DNA of 64,000 nt from Streptomyces sp. CGMCC 4.7035 (GTDB taxonomy: Bacteria; Actinomycetota; Actinomycetes; Streptomycetales; Streptomycetaceae): NCBI RefSeq assembly GCF_031583065.1, contig NZ_CP134053.1:6489001-6553000 (forward strand), read 5' to 3'. Below are positions 42,577 to 51,659 of this stretch, in pieces. The notes beneath the pieces were generated by a model. It did no database searches, had not been told where the DNA came from, and worked only from the letters and a program-made list of their open reading frames with translations. The position numbers and the translations under genes were made by a program. Numbering within the stretch: the first letter of the stretch is position 1; the number at the start of each line of letters is the position of its first letter.

Positions 42577-44307
42577 GTGGACCGCACACCCCAACTCACC
42601 GCCCGCCGTACGGAACTCACGAGTCCCGTGCGCACCTCCGGTTCACCGCCGGGGTCCTGTCCACGTGAGATCGCCCATTCCGGTACGCGTGTATACGATC
42701 CGGCCGGGCCCGGGGGGCCGACGGGGCCCACGGGGTCGCTGCACGTCAGGGCGGCGCAGGTGCTGGACGCCAACTGGACGGGGACTTCCACGGTGCCCTC
42801 GCGCGGCCTGTATCCGCACCAGTGGTCCTGGGACTCGGCGTTCATCGCGATCGGCCTGCGGCACCTGTCACCGCTCAGGGCGCAGACGGAGCTGGAGACC
42901 CTGCTCGACGCCCAGTGGGGCGACGGACGCGTCCCGCACATCGTCTTCAACCCCTCCGTGCCGCTCGACGCGTACTTCCCGAGCCCCGACTTCTGGCGCT
43001 CCTCGACCGCGGGGCGCGCCGCGGGCGCTCCGCGCACCGTACAGACCTCGGGCATCGTGCAGCCACCGGTGCACGCGCTGGCGGCCTGGCTGGTGCACCG
43101 CTCCGACCCGGGGCTGTCCCGGGCGCGCGGCTTCCTGGCCCGGGTCTACCCACGTCTGGCCGCCTGGCACCGCTATCTGCTGCACCGCCGCGACCTGGGC
43201 GGCGGCGGGCTCGCCTCGGTGGTCCACCCCTGGGAGCAGGGCATGGACAACAGCCCCACCTGGGACGCGCCGCTGTCCCGGATCACCCCGGCCCCGGCCC
43301 GCTCCTTCCGCCGCGCCGACCTCGACCACGGCGCGCCCGAGGACCGGCCGACGGACCTGGACTACGGGCGGTACGTGCGGCTGGCGACGGACTACCGCGA
43401 CGGTGGGTACGCCGACGGGGGCGGGGAGTTCGCGGTGGAGGACCCGGCGTTCAACGCGCTGCTGATCGCCTCGGAGCACGCGCTGGCCCGCATCGCGCGG
43501 GAGCTGGGCGCTACGGGCACGGCCCGGCACGCCCGCGCGGAGCGTCTGACGGCCGCCCTCGTCGACCGGCTGTGGGACCCGGCGGAGGGGATGTTCTTCT
43601 GCCGGGACGTGTATGGGGACGGCGAGGGAGGGAGCGGTGCTCTCGATGCGGGGCAGCGCTCTCGGAGCGGCGCTCTCGACGCGGAGCAGCGCTCTCGGAG
43701 CGGCGCTCTCGATACGGAGCAGCGCTCTCGGAGCGGCGCTCTCGACGCGGGGCAGCGCTCTCGGAACGATGCTCACGACGCAGAGCACCGCTCACAGAGC
43801 ACCGCTCTCGCATCAGAGCACCGCTCCCCCACCGGCGCCCTCATCCCCGAGCGCAGCGTCTCCGGTCTCATCCCACTGCTCCTCCCGACGCTCCCCCGTG
43901 ACATCGCGGCCACGCTCGTCCGTACGCTGCGCGGACCGCATTTCGGGCTCGGCGGCGTCACCCGGCTCGTACCGAGTTATGACCTGCTCGGCGAGGCCTT
44001 CGATCCGCACCGGTACTGGCGCGGGCCCGCCTGGTTCAACATCGGCTGGCTGGTGGAGCGCGGCCTCAGGACGCACGGCGAGCGGGCGGAGGCCGACGCG
44101 TTGCGCGAGTCCCTGCTCACCACCGCGGACACCTCGGACTTCGCGGAGTACGTCGACCCGTACACCGGCGAGGCATGCGGGGCGCTCGGCTTCGGCTGGA
44201 CCGCCGCGCTGACGCTCGACCTGCTCCATGAGCGCCCCGGACACAACGTGTCCCCCATGGGCATCGGCACGTTCGACAGGAGTGACAAAGGAGGGGACCG
44301 GGGATGA
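42577..44307 (+). CDS. Glycoside hydrolase, MGH1/(alpha/alpha)6-barrel type
   Basis: 576 residues with the (alpha/alpha)6-barrel signs of mannosylglycerate-hydrolase-like and GH63-type enzymes: GLYPHQWSWDSAFIAIGLRH near the start, a WEQGMDNSPTWD active-site loop (candidate acid Glu/Asp), and HRYWRGPAWFNIGWLVERGL near the end. It lacks a signal peptide. It begins with GTG after GGGGAGA. Residues about 352-418 are six 11-residue repeats (GALDAEQRSRS type) inserted in a loop; other family members that I know lack them. Its stop overlaps the debranching gene start by 4 nt, so the pair acts together, likely on alpha-glucans or trehalose-related sugars. Confidence 0.83.
   Translation: MDRTPQLTARRTELTSPVRTSGSPPGSCPREIAHSGTRVYDPAGPGGPTGPTGSLHVRAAQVLDANWTGTSTVPSRGLYPHQWSWDSAFIAIGLRHLSPLRAQTELETLLDAQWGDGRVPHIVFNPSVPLDAYFPSPDFWRSSTAGRAAGAPRTVQTSGIVQPPVHALAAWLVHRSDPGLSRARGFLARVYPRLAAWHRYLLHRRDLGGGGLASVVHPWEQGMDNSPTWDAPLSRITPAPARSFRRADLDHGAPEDRPTDLDYGRYVRLATDYRDGGYADGGGEFAVEDPAFNALLIASEHALARIARELGATGTARHARAERLTAALVDRLWDPAEGMFFCRDVYGDGEGGSGALDAGQRSRSGALDAEQRSRSGALDTEQRSRSGALDAGQRSRNDAHDAEHRSQSTALASEHRSPTGALIPERSVSGLIPLLLPTLPRDIAATLVRTLRGPHFGLGGVTRLVPSYDLLGEAFDPHRYWRGPAWFNIGWLVERGLRTHGERAEADALRESLLTTADTSDFAEYVDPYTGEACGALGFGWTAALTLDLLHERPGHNVSPMGIGTFDRSDKGGDRG
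43631..43828 (+). repeat. Six 33-nt tandem repeats in the glycosidase gene
   Basis: Units start every 33 nt from 43631; the first four are near-identical (GGAGCGGCGCTCTCGACGCG type) and the last two are degenerate. They encode an 11-residue Ser/Arg/Asp-rich motif and keep the frame. Confidence 0.92.
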
Positions 44308-46241
44308 CGGACCGGCATCATCTGCTCGTGCACGGCAGCACGTTCGCCGCCGTGGGCGACGGCGGGGACATCAGCGGAGTGCGGGGCGGCAACTCACCGG
44401 CGGGATTATTCGTACGGGACGCACGGCACCTGAGCCGGTGGCAGCTCACCGTCGACGGCGCCGTGCCCGAGACGCTCACGCCGGTCGCCGACGGGGACAC
44501 GGCCCGCTGCGTCCTCGTACCGCGCGGCGGCCGTCAGGAGCCGCCCGCGCACACCCTCTTCCGTGAGCAGGCCGTGGCCGACGGCGTGTTCGTGGAGAGC
44601 CTGCGCGTCACCAGCAACCGCCCGGTGCCGACGACGGTCCGCGTCGCGGTCACCGCGGACGCCGACTTCACGGACCAGTTCGAACTGCGCTCCGACCACC
44701 GTACGTACGCCAAGACGGGCGCCGTGCGCTCCCGCCAGATCCTCGACGACGGCGTGGAGTTCGGCTACCGGCGCGGTGAGTGGCGGTCCTGTACGACGGT
44801 CACGGCCGAACCCCCGCCGGACGGCGTGGAGGAGACGGGCACGGGCGCCCGCCGCCTGGTGTGGACGCTGGACCTGGAGCCGCACGGCTCGGCGGAGCTG
44901 GCACTGCGGGTCGCCGCCCGGCCGCACGGGGCGGCGCAGGACCCGGCGGTCCCGGCCTCCCCCGCCGCCGTCAACGACCGACTCCTCGCTGTGGAAGGCG
45001 AGTTCATGGAGGGCGTGGCCTTCCCCACCGGCTGGCCCGAACTGGCCACGGCCTGTGCGCGGGGCCTGTCCGACCTCGCCGCGCTCCAGGTCCCGGCGAC
45101 GGGCCCCGACGGCGAGGACCTGCGTGTCCCCGCGGCCGGCGCCCCCTGGTTCCTCACGCTCCTCGGCCGCGACGCGCTGCTCACCTCCCTCTTCGCACTG
45201 CCCTACCGCCCCCGACTGGCCGCGGCCACGCTGCCCGCGCTCGCCGCGACACAGGCGAGCGAGGTCGACACGCGCTCGGTGGCGCAGCCGGGGAAGATCG
45301 TGCACGAGGTGCGGCACGGGGAGCTGGCGCACTTCGGGCAGGTGCCGTACGGGCGGTACTACGGCTCGGTCGACGCGACCCCGCTGTTCCTGGTGCTGCT
45401 CGGGGCGTACGTCGAACACACCGGTGACGTGGCGTTGGCCCAGCGCCTCCAGCCCCACGCCCGCGCGGCGATCGGCTGGATGCTGGACCACGGCGGGCTC
45501 ACCTCCCGCGGCTATCTCGTCTACCGCGCGGACGAGGGCGGCCTCGCCAACCAGAACTGGAAGGACTCCCCCGGCGCGATCTGCTCCGCCGACGGCAGCC
45601 GGGCCACCGGCCCGGTGATGGCGGCGGGCGCGCAGGGATACGCGTACGACGCGCTGCGCCGCACCGCGCACCTGGCGCGCACCGTGTGGGACGACGAGGT
45701 GTACGCGGCGCTGCTCGAACAGGCGGCCGGGGATCTGCGCGACCGTTTCCAGCGGGACTTCTGGATGGAGGACCACGCGTTCCCGGCGCTGGCGCTGGAC
45801 GGCGAGGGCCGCCAGGTGGACGCGCTCGCGTCGGACGCGGGCCATCTGCTGTGGTCGGGCCTGCTGGACAAGGAGTACGGGGAACTGGTCGGCCGGCGCC
45901 TGCTCGAACCGGACTTCTTCTCCGGCTGGGGCGTGCGCACACTGGCCGCGGACCAGGCGGCGTACCACCCGATGTCGTACCACCGCGGCTCGGTCTGGCC
46001 GCACGACAACGCGCTGATCACGCTGGGCCTCGCCCGCTACGGCCTGCACGACGAGGCGCGTACGGTCGCACACGCGCTGGTCGACGCGGCGACGGCGACG
46101 GGTCACCGGCTGCCGGAGGTGCTCGCGGGGTACGGTCGCGACACGCATCCGGAACCGGTGCCGTATCCGCACGCGTGCGTCCGCGAGTCACGCTCGGCGG
46201 CGACACCACTCGCGCTGCTCACCGCGGTGGGCGGTGCGTAG
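44304..46241 (+). CDS. Amylo-alpha-1,6-glucosidase/glycogen-debranching family protein
   Basis: 645 residues. The N-terminal GDE-type beta domain starts LVHGSTFAAVGDGGDISGVR and SPAGLFVRDARHLSRWQLTV; the C-terminal (alpha/alpha)6 barrel contains WFLTLLGRDALLTSLFALPY, ANQNWKDSPGAI and YHPMSYHRGSVWPHDNALIT, with the paired acid residues typical of GH15/GH133-like enzymes. It is likely cytoplasmic. The start overlaps the preceding stop (ATGA). Codon 35 (44406-44408) is TTA, the rare leucine codon read by the developmentally controlled bldA tRNA in Streptomyces, so its translation may be limited to late growth. Confidence 0.86.
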   Translation: MTDRHHLLVHGSTFAAVGDGGDISGVRGGNSPAGLFVRDARHLSRWQLTVDGAVPETLTPVADGDTARCVLVPRGGRQEPPAHTLFREQAVADGVFVESLRVTSNRPVPTTVRVAVTADADFTDQFELRSDHRTYAKTGAVRSRQILDDGVEFGYRRGEWRSCTTVTAEPPPDGVEETGTGARRLVWTLDLEPHGSAELALRVAARPHGAAQDPAVPASPAAVNDRLLAVEGEFMEGVAFPTGWPELATACARGLSDLAALQVPATGPDGEDLRVPAAGAPWFLTLLGRDALLTSLFALPYRPRLAAATLPALAATQASEVDTRSVAQPGKIVHEVRHGELAHFGQVPYGRYYGSVDATPLFLVLLGAYVEHTGDVALAQRLQPHARAAIGWMLDHGGLTSRGYLVYRADEGGLANQNWKDSPGAICSADGSRATGPVMAAGAQGYAYDALRRTAHLARTVWDDEVYAALLEQAAGDLRDRFQRDFWMEDHAFPALALDGEGRQVDALASDAGHLLWSGLLDKEYGELVGRRLLEPDFFSGWGVRTLAADQAAYHPMSYHRGSVWPHDNALITLGLARYGLHDEARTVAHALVDAATATGHRLPEVLAGYGRDTHPEPVPYPHACVRESRSAATPLALLTAVGGA

Positions 46242-46289
46242 GCGCTCCGCTGGGGGTCCGGTATGCCATCACCTGCGGGTGCGTCGTGG

Positions 46290-46370
46290 TTGATCGCGCC
46301 CACGCGGCGGAGCCGCACATCGATACAGCCCCGCGCCCCTTTCGGGGCGCGGGCTCGGCCCGGCCGAGTC
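46290..46370. repeat. Dispersed GC-hairpin repeat, copy C (with terminator)
   Basis: Contains CCCGCGCCCC-TTTC-GGGGCGCGGG (46330-46353), a perfect 10-bp stem, then CTCGGCC-C-GGCCGAG. Related in sequence to the repeats at 51549-51602 and 61297-61350. It should end the debranching-gene transcript. The rest of the gap 46242-46524 shows no gene. Confidence 0.7.
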
Positions 46371-46524
46371 GGTTGACCTGGGGTTTGCCGGGTGTTTGCC
46401 GGGCGCTGGGGGTCTGTGGTTGAACGTACCTGCGCGGCCACGCGTACGGGATGACGGCGGGCCCCAGCCTCCCCAGCGTGGCCCGCCGCTCCACCACGGG
46501 CTTCGATACGGAAGGACCCTCGGG

Positions 46525-48795
46525 TTGCCTGCCAACACACGCTCACCCCAGACGACGGACAAGGCTGAGCCCGAGCCCGAGCACGAGGCCGCCACCGAGC
46601 CCGAGCCGAAGCACGACGCCGCGACAGCGCACGAGCCGGCGGACGACGCCGCGACAGCGCACGAGCCGACGGACGACGCCGCTGCGACGCACACGATGGA
46701 CACGACGGACAACGGCACCGGCTCGGTGACCGACCACTCGGGGGAGCCGAGGGCCGAAGGCGACACCGACCCCGCCGCAGGCACCCCGGCCGACGAGCCT
46801 GTACCCGCCGACGCCCGCACCGATGTGGCGGCCGACGCCGAGTCCGACGCCACGGCCCTCACCGAAGGCCCCGAAGCCGACGAGCCGGCGCTCGCTTCCG
46901 ACGCCGACAGTCCCGAAGACGACGCCGCGTCCGCCACCGAAGGCGAACCTGACGCCACCCGGGCAGACGCCGAAGCCGAATCCGAAGCCGACGCCGACGC
47001 CAACGCCGACAGTCCCGAAGACGACGCCGCGTCCGCCGCCGAAGGCGAGCCCGACACCGCCACCCCGGGTGCCGAAGCCGGCGTCGGCACCCCGCCGCCC
47101 GACCCCGACTCCGCCCCCACCCCCGCCCGCCGTCGCCGCCTGCGTGCCTGGCGTGCCGAGCACCCCGTCGCCGCCCGCGTCCTCGGTATCACCGTCACCG
47201 TTCTCGCCGGCGCCCTCGTCGTCGCCTCGCTCCTGCTGCCCAACAAGCCCGACTTCCGGCCCGCCGTGTTCCTGCGGATCCCGGTGGAGGCGCTGATCGG
47301 TGCCGTCGTGCTGACCGCGCTCCCGAGGCGGCCACGGCTGGTCACGGCCTGGCTCGGCGGCATCGCGCTCGGCGTGCTGACGGTGCTCAACGTGCTGGAC
47401 ATCGGCTTCTACCAATACCTCGGCCGCGGCTTCAACGTCATCCTCGACTGGTCCCTGTTCGCCGACGCCTACTCCTACCTCAAGGACACGCTGGGCGGAA
47501 CGGGCGCCCTGGGGACCCTGGTCGCGGTCGTCGCGCTCGTCCTCGTCATCCTCGTCGTCTCGGCACTCGCCGTCGTCCGGCTCAGCAACCTGATGGCCCG
47601 GCACCGCGCCACCACCACCCGCACCGTCCTCGTCCTGAGCATGGTGTGGATGACCTGCACGGCCCTCAGCCTCCAGGTCAGCGGCATGCAACTGGCCTCC
47701 GATCACACCGTCACGCTGCTCCAGTCCCGCGTCAACAGCGTCCGCGCGACCATCCGCGACGAGCGGGAGTTCGCCAAGACCGCCAAGATCGACGCCTTCG
47801 GCAACACCCCGGGCTCCCAGCTCGTACCCGACCTGCGCGGCAAGGACATGATCTTCACGTTCATCGAGAGCTACGGCCGCAGCGCGATCGAGGACCCGAT
47901 CATGGCGCCCGGCGTCGACAAGACGCTCGACTCCAGTACCAAGGCCCTGGCCAAGGCGGGCTTCCACGCCAAGAGCGGCTGGCTGACCTCGGCGACGTAC
48001 GGCGGCAGCAGCTGGCTCGGCCACTCCACGTTCCTGTCGGGCCTGTGGATCGACAACCAGAACCGCTACCGCACCGTCACCGCCGGCGACCACCTCAGCC
48101 TCACCAAGGCGTTCAAGAAGACCGGTGCCTGGGACACGGTCGGCGTCATGCCCGGCGTCCAGAAGGGCTGGCCGGAGCAGAAGTTCTACGGCCTCGACAA
48201 GGTCTACAACGCCTTCCAGATGGGCTACCAGGGCCCGAAGTTCAGCTGGTCGACCATGCCCGACCAGTACGCGCTGGAGCAGTTCCAGAAACTGGAGCAC
48301 AGCAAGAAGCGCGACAAGCCGCTGATGTCGGAGATCATCCTGACCTCCAGCCACCAGCCCTGGGGCCCCATCCCCAAGATGGTCGGCTGGGACGAGCTGG
48401 GCGACGGCTCGATCTTCGACGCCATCCAGAAGGCGGGCAACAAGGCGGCGGACATCATCGCCGACTCCACCCGGTCGAAGGAGGAGTACGGCAAGTCGAT
48501 CCAGTACTCGGTGACCGCCCTGACCCAGTGGCTGGAGCGCTACGGCAACGACAACACGGTGCTCGTCTTCCTCGGCGACCACCAGCCGATCGCCCGCGTC
48601 AGCGGCAATCACGCCAGCCGTGACGTGCCGTGCATGATCGTCGCGAAGGACCCGAAGGTGCTCGACAAGATCGCCGACTGGGGCTGGTCGGACGGCCTGC
48701 GGCCCGCGCACGACGCGCCGGTGTGGAAGATGAGTTCGTTCCGCGACCGCTTCCTGACGGCGTACGGCTCGACCCCGCACCCGTCGAAGGGCTGA
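46525..48795 (+). CDS. Membrane sulfatase-fold protein (LtaS-like) with acidic N-terminus
   Basis: About 756 residues. Residues 1-210 are acidic low-complexity sequence (runs of Glu, Asp, Ala, Thr) with near repeats such as ADSPEDDAASATEGEPDAT and ADSPEDDAASAAEGEPDTAT. A basic PARRRRLRAWR patch precedes four to five membrane helices. The extracellular alkaline-phosphatase-like domain begins KDMIFTFIESYGRSAIED and ends VFLGDHQPIARVSG, where GDH is the metal site. LtaS-type enzymes make polyglycerolphosphate, but the nucleophile threonine is not clearly placed here, so a different envelope-polymer activity is possible. The start is taken as TTG 46525, 9 nt after GGAAGG; no ATG/GTG fits better. 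Confidence 0.82.
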   Translation: MPANTRSPQTTDKAEPEPEHEAATEPEPKHDAATAHEPADDAATAHEPTDDAAATHTMDTTDNGTGSVTDHSGEPRAEGDTDPAAGTPADEPVPADARTDVAADAESDATALTEGPEADEPALASDADSPEDDAASATEGEPDATRADAEAESEADADANADSPEDDAASAAEGEPDTATPGAEAGVGTPPPDPDSAPTPARRRRLRAWRAEHPVAARVLGITVTVLAGALVVASLLLPNKPDFRPAVFLRIPVEALIGAVVLTALPRRPRLVTAWLGGIALGVLTVLNVLDIGFYQYLGRGFNVILDWSLFADAYSYLKDTLGGTGALGTLVAVVALVLVILVVSALAVVRLSNLMARHRATTTRTVLVLSMVWMTCTALSLQVSGMQLASDHTVTLLQSRVNSVRATIRDEREFAKTAKIDAFGNTPGSQLVPDLRGKDMIFTFIESYGRSAIEDPIMAPGVDKTLDSSTKALAKAGFHAKSGWLTSATYGGSSWLGHSTFLSGLWIDNQNRYRTVTAGDHLSLTKAFKKTGAWDTVGVMPGVQKGWPEQKFYGLDKVYNAFQMGYQGPKFSWSTMPDQYALEQFQKLEHSKKRDKPLMSEIILTSSHQPWGPIPKMVGWDELGDGSIFDAIQKAGNKAADIIADSTRSKEEYGKSIQYSVTALTQWLERYGNDNTVLVFLGDHQPIARVSGNHASRDVPCMIVAKDPKVLDKIADWGWSDGLRPAHDAPVWKMSSFRDRFLTAYGSTPHPSKG

Positions 48796-48819
48796 TCAGC
48801 CGCCTGATCAACCGCCTAC

Positions 48820-50013
48820 TCAGCCGCCCGAGGTGTCCAGCTCCGCGTCCTCGCTGACGCCCGCGCAGTCGTACGGGTCCTTCAGCCAGCCGTCCGGCAG
48901 CACCACACGGTTGTTGCCGGACGTACGGCCGCGGGGCCCGTCGGCGCCGAGGGGCCAGGCCTGGTCGAGGTCCAGCTCGTCGAGCCCGGCCCGCAGTTCC
49001 TCCAGCGAGGACGTGATCGCGAGCCGCTTGCGCATCTCCGAACCGACCGCGAAGCCCTTCAGGTACCAGGCCACGTGCTTGCGGAAGTCGATGACTCCGC
49101 GCGACTCGTCGCCGATCCACTCGCCGAGCAGGGTGGCGTGCCGGACCATGACGTCGGCGACCTCGCGCAGCGTCGGCCGCGCACCGTATCCATCAGTGCC
49201 TCCGGCACGGGCGTCCGTCCGGCCCTCGAAGGCCGCCACCAGATCCGCGAACAGCCACGGCCGCCCCAGGCATCCGCGCCCCACGACCACTCCGTCGCAG
49301 CCCGTCTCGCGCACCATCCGCAGCGCGTCCTCGGCCGACCAGATGTCGCCGTTGCCGAGCACCGGGATCTCCGGCACGTGCTCCTTCAGCCGTGCGATGG
49401 CGTCCCAGTCCGCCGTGCCGCCGTAGTGCTGGGCCGCCGTACGGCCGTGCAGCGCGATGGCGGTGACGCCCTCCTCGACGGCGATCCGCCCGGCGTCGAG
49501 ATAGGTGATGTGGTCGTCGTCGATGCCCTTGCGCATCTTCATCGTGACCGGCAGATCGCCGGCGCCGCTGACGGCCTCGCGCAGGATCGCCCGCAGCAGG
49601 TTGCGCTTGTACGGGAGGGCGGACCCGCCGCCCTTGCGGGTCACCTTCGGGACGGGGCAGCCGAAGTTCAGGTCGATGTGGTCGGCCAGGTCCTCCTCCG
49701 CGATCATGCGGACGGCCTTGCCGACGGTCGCCGGGTCCACGCCGTACAGCTGGATCGAGCGCGGCTTCTCGGTCGCGTCGAAGTGGATCAGCTGCATGGT
49801 CTTCTCGTTGCGTTCGACCAGCGCCCGGGTAGTGATCATCTCGCTCACGAACAGCCCTTTGCCGCCGCTGAACTCCCTGCACAGGGTGCGGAAGGGCGCG
49901 TTCGTGATGCCGGCCATGGGCGCGAGCACGACGGGCGGCTGGACGGCGTGCGGGCCGATCCGCAACGTCGAGGCCGTCGACGTCGGGGTGTCGGTGGGCG
50001 TGGGCGTGGACAT
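48820..50013 (-). CDS. tRNA-dihydrouridine synthase
   Basis: 397 residues, DusB-like FMN enzyme reducing uridines in the tRNA D-loop. FMN-barrel start PVVLAPMAGITNAPFRTLCR, catalytic Cys in DLNFGCPVPKVTRKGGGSAL, and phosphate-binding GVVVGRGCLGRPWLF. Start uncertain: ATG 50013 has only GGGGA directly adjacent; an in-frame GTG at 50031 lies at the edge of a hairpin. It is divergent from an exporter gene with about 90 nt between. Confidence 0.92.
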   Translation of the reverse strand: MSTPTPTDTPTSTASTLRIGPHAVQPPVVLAPMAGITNAPFRTLCREFSGGKGLFVSEMITTRALVERNEKTMQLIHFDATEKPRSIQLYGVDPATVGKAVRMIAEEDLADHIDLNFGCPVPKVTRKGGGSALPYKRNLLRAILREAVSGAGDLPVTMKMRKGIDDDHITYLDAGRIAVEEGVTAIALHGRTAAQHYGGTADWDAIARLKEHVPEIPVLGNGDIWSAEDALRMVRETGCDGVVVGRGCLGRPWLFADLVAAFEGRTDARAGGTDGYGARPTLREVADVMVRHATLLGEWIGDESRGVIDFRKHVAWYLKGFAVGSEMRKRLAITSSLEELRAGLDELDLDQAWPLGADGPRGRTSGNNRVVLPDGWLKDPYDCAGVSEDAELDTSGG

Positions 50014-50030
50014 TCCCCTATTGTCACGCA

Positions 50031-50049
50031 CGCCGAGGGGTCCTCGGCG
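50031..50049. other. Perfect hairpin between dus and the exporter gene
   Basis: CGCCGAGG-GGT-CCTCGGCG forms an 8-bp perfect stem next to the dus start. It could be part of the dus leader or an operator for the divergent pair. Confidence 0.45.
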
Positions 50050-50101
50050 CGGAGATCATGTAACACTCATTAGTTAGACGCACTATTGACATAGGCGTAC
50101 G

Positions 50102-51559
50102 ATGAATCGCATGCCCGAGCTCAGCCCTCGCCGTCGCCTGCTCGTGCTCGCGATCTGCTGCATGAGCCTGCTGATCGTGAGCCTCGACAACACCGTCCTG
50201 AACGTCGCGCTGCCGGCCATGCAGAAGGAACTGCACGCGAGCGTGGCCGGCCTCCAGTGGACGATCGACGCGTACACGCTGGTCCTGGCCTCGCTGCTGA
50301 TGCTCGCGGGCTCGACGGCCGACCGCATCGGCCGCCGCAGGGTCTTCCAGGCGGGCCTGGTGCTCTTCACCATCGGCTCGGCGCTGTGCTCCCTCGCCCC
50401 GAACCTCACCTCGCTGGTCGTGTTCCGCATGGTGCAGGCCGTGGGCGGCTCGATGCTCAACCCGGTCGCGATGTCCATCATCACCAACACCTTCACGGCC
50501 CCGCGCGAGCGCGCCCGCGCGATCGGTGTGTGGGGCGGTGTGGTCGGCATATCGATGGCGGCCGGCCCGATCGTCGGCGGCCTGCTCGTCGACTCGGTCG
50601 GCTGGCGCTCGATCTTCTGGGTCAACGTGCCGGTCGGCATCGCCGCGCTGTTGCTCACCTTCCGGTACGTCCCCGAGTCCCGTGCCCCGAAGGCCCGCCG
50701 CCCCGACCCGGTGGGCCAGCTCCTGGTGATCGTCCTGCTCGGCTCCCTGACGTACGCGATCATCGAGGCGCCGAGTTCGCCCGTCACGCATACCCTGACC
50801 CTCGGCGCCATCGCCCTCGTGGCGCTCCTCGCCCTGCTCCGTTACGAGCCCCGGCGCGCCGAACCCCTCATCGACCTGCGCTTCTTCCGTTCGGCGCCGT
50901 TCAGCGGGGCGACGGTGGTGGCGATCAGCGCGTTCGCGGCGCTCAGCGGTTTCCTGTTCCTGTCGACGCTGTACCTGCAGAACGTGCGCGGCCTGGACGC
51001 GCTGCACGCGGGCCTGTGGATGCTGCCGATGGCGGTCATGTGCTTCGTGTGCGCCCCCCTCTCGGGCCGTCTGGTCGGCAGCCGCGGCCCCCGCTTCTCC
51101 CTCCTGACGGCCGGGATCGCGATGACGGCGAGCGGTCTGCTCTTCGCTGCCTTCGAGGCGGAGACGTCGAACGTCACGCTGGTGATCGGCTACGTCCTCT
51201 TCGGCCTGGGCTTCGGCTTCGTGAACGCCCCCATCACCAACACGGCCGTCTCCGGCATGCCCCGCGCCCAGGCGGGCGTCGCCGCGGCGGTCGCCTCCAC
51301 CAGCCGCCAGATCGGCGGCACGCTGGGCGTCGCGGTGGTCGGCGCGGTCCTGGCGTCGGGCGTGAACAGGGGCCCGTACCAGGAGGTCTTCGTCCAGGCT
51401 GCCCGCCCCGGCTGGTGGATCCTCACGGGGTGTGGCGTCGCGGTCCTGCTGCTGGGCGCGCTGACGACGGGCCGCTGGGCGAGGGGGACGGCGGAACGTG
51501 CGGCGGAGAGGCTCGAAGAACCGGAGGTCCGCGAGGCGGCAGGCGTGAGCGCCCCGTAA
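50102..51559 (+). CDS. MFS multidrug exporter, DHA2 (EmrB/QacA) type
   Basis: 485 residues with about 14 membrane helices and the proton-antiporter motif AGSTADRIGRRRVFQAG (loop 2-3) and motif C-like GIWGGVVGISMAAGPIVGGL. It starts LLVLAICCMSLLIVSLDNTVLNVA, typical for DHA2. It has no clear ribosome-binding site; ATG 50102 or 50111. No dedicated regulator is adjacent except the MmyB-type gene downstream. The stop codon lies in the loop of a perfect GCGCCCC/GGGGCGC hairpin. Confidence 0.9.
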   Translation: MNRMPELSPRRRLLVLAICCMSLLIVSLDNTVLNVALPAMQKELHASVAGLQWTIDAYTLVLASLLMLAGSTADRIGRRRVFQAGLVLFTIGSALCSLAPNLTSLVVFRMVQAVGGSMLNPVAMSIITNTFTAPRERARAIGVWGGVVGISMAAGPIVGGLLVDSVGWRSIFWVNVPVGIAALLLTFRYVPESRAPKARRPDPVGQLLVIVLLGSLTYAIIEAPSSPVTHTLTLGAIALVALLALLRYEPRRAEPLIDLRFFRSAPFSGATVVAISAFAALSGFLFLSTLYLQNVRGLDALHAGLWMLPMAVMCFVCAPLSGRLVGSRGPRFSLLTAGIAMTASGLLFAAFEAETSNVTLVIGYVLFGLGFGFVNAPITNTAVSGMPRAQAGVAAAVASTSRQIGGTLGVAVVGAVLASGVNRGPYQEVFVQAARPGWWILTGCGVAVLLLGALTTGRWARGTAERAAERLEEPEVREAAGVSAP

Positions 51560-51602
51560 GGGGCGCGGGGAACTGCGCGACAAGCCACAACGGGGCCGCA
51601 GC
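51549..51602 (+). repeat. Dispersed GC-hairpin repeat, copy B, spanning the exporter stop
   Basis: GCGCCCC (51549-51555), GTAA, GGGGCGC (51560-51566); the TAA at 51557-51559 is the stop codon. The right half (to 51602) is related, in reverse complement, to the repeat at 61297-61350. It acts as the terminator and supplies the last codons. Confidence 0.75.
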
Positions 51603-51659
51603 CGCCAGCGCGCCGCACCACCCGAGCCATCCCGCGCGAGCGGCACCGCACCACCCGAG

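Noticed and set aside
46543..48780. A 745-codon minus-strand frame across the LtaS-like gene
   Set aside because: Antisense shadow; the plus strand has clear membrane helices and a metal site.
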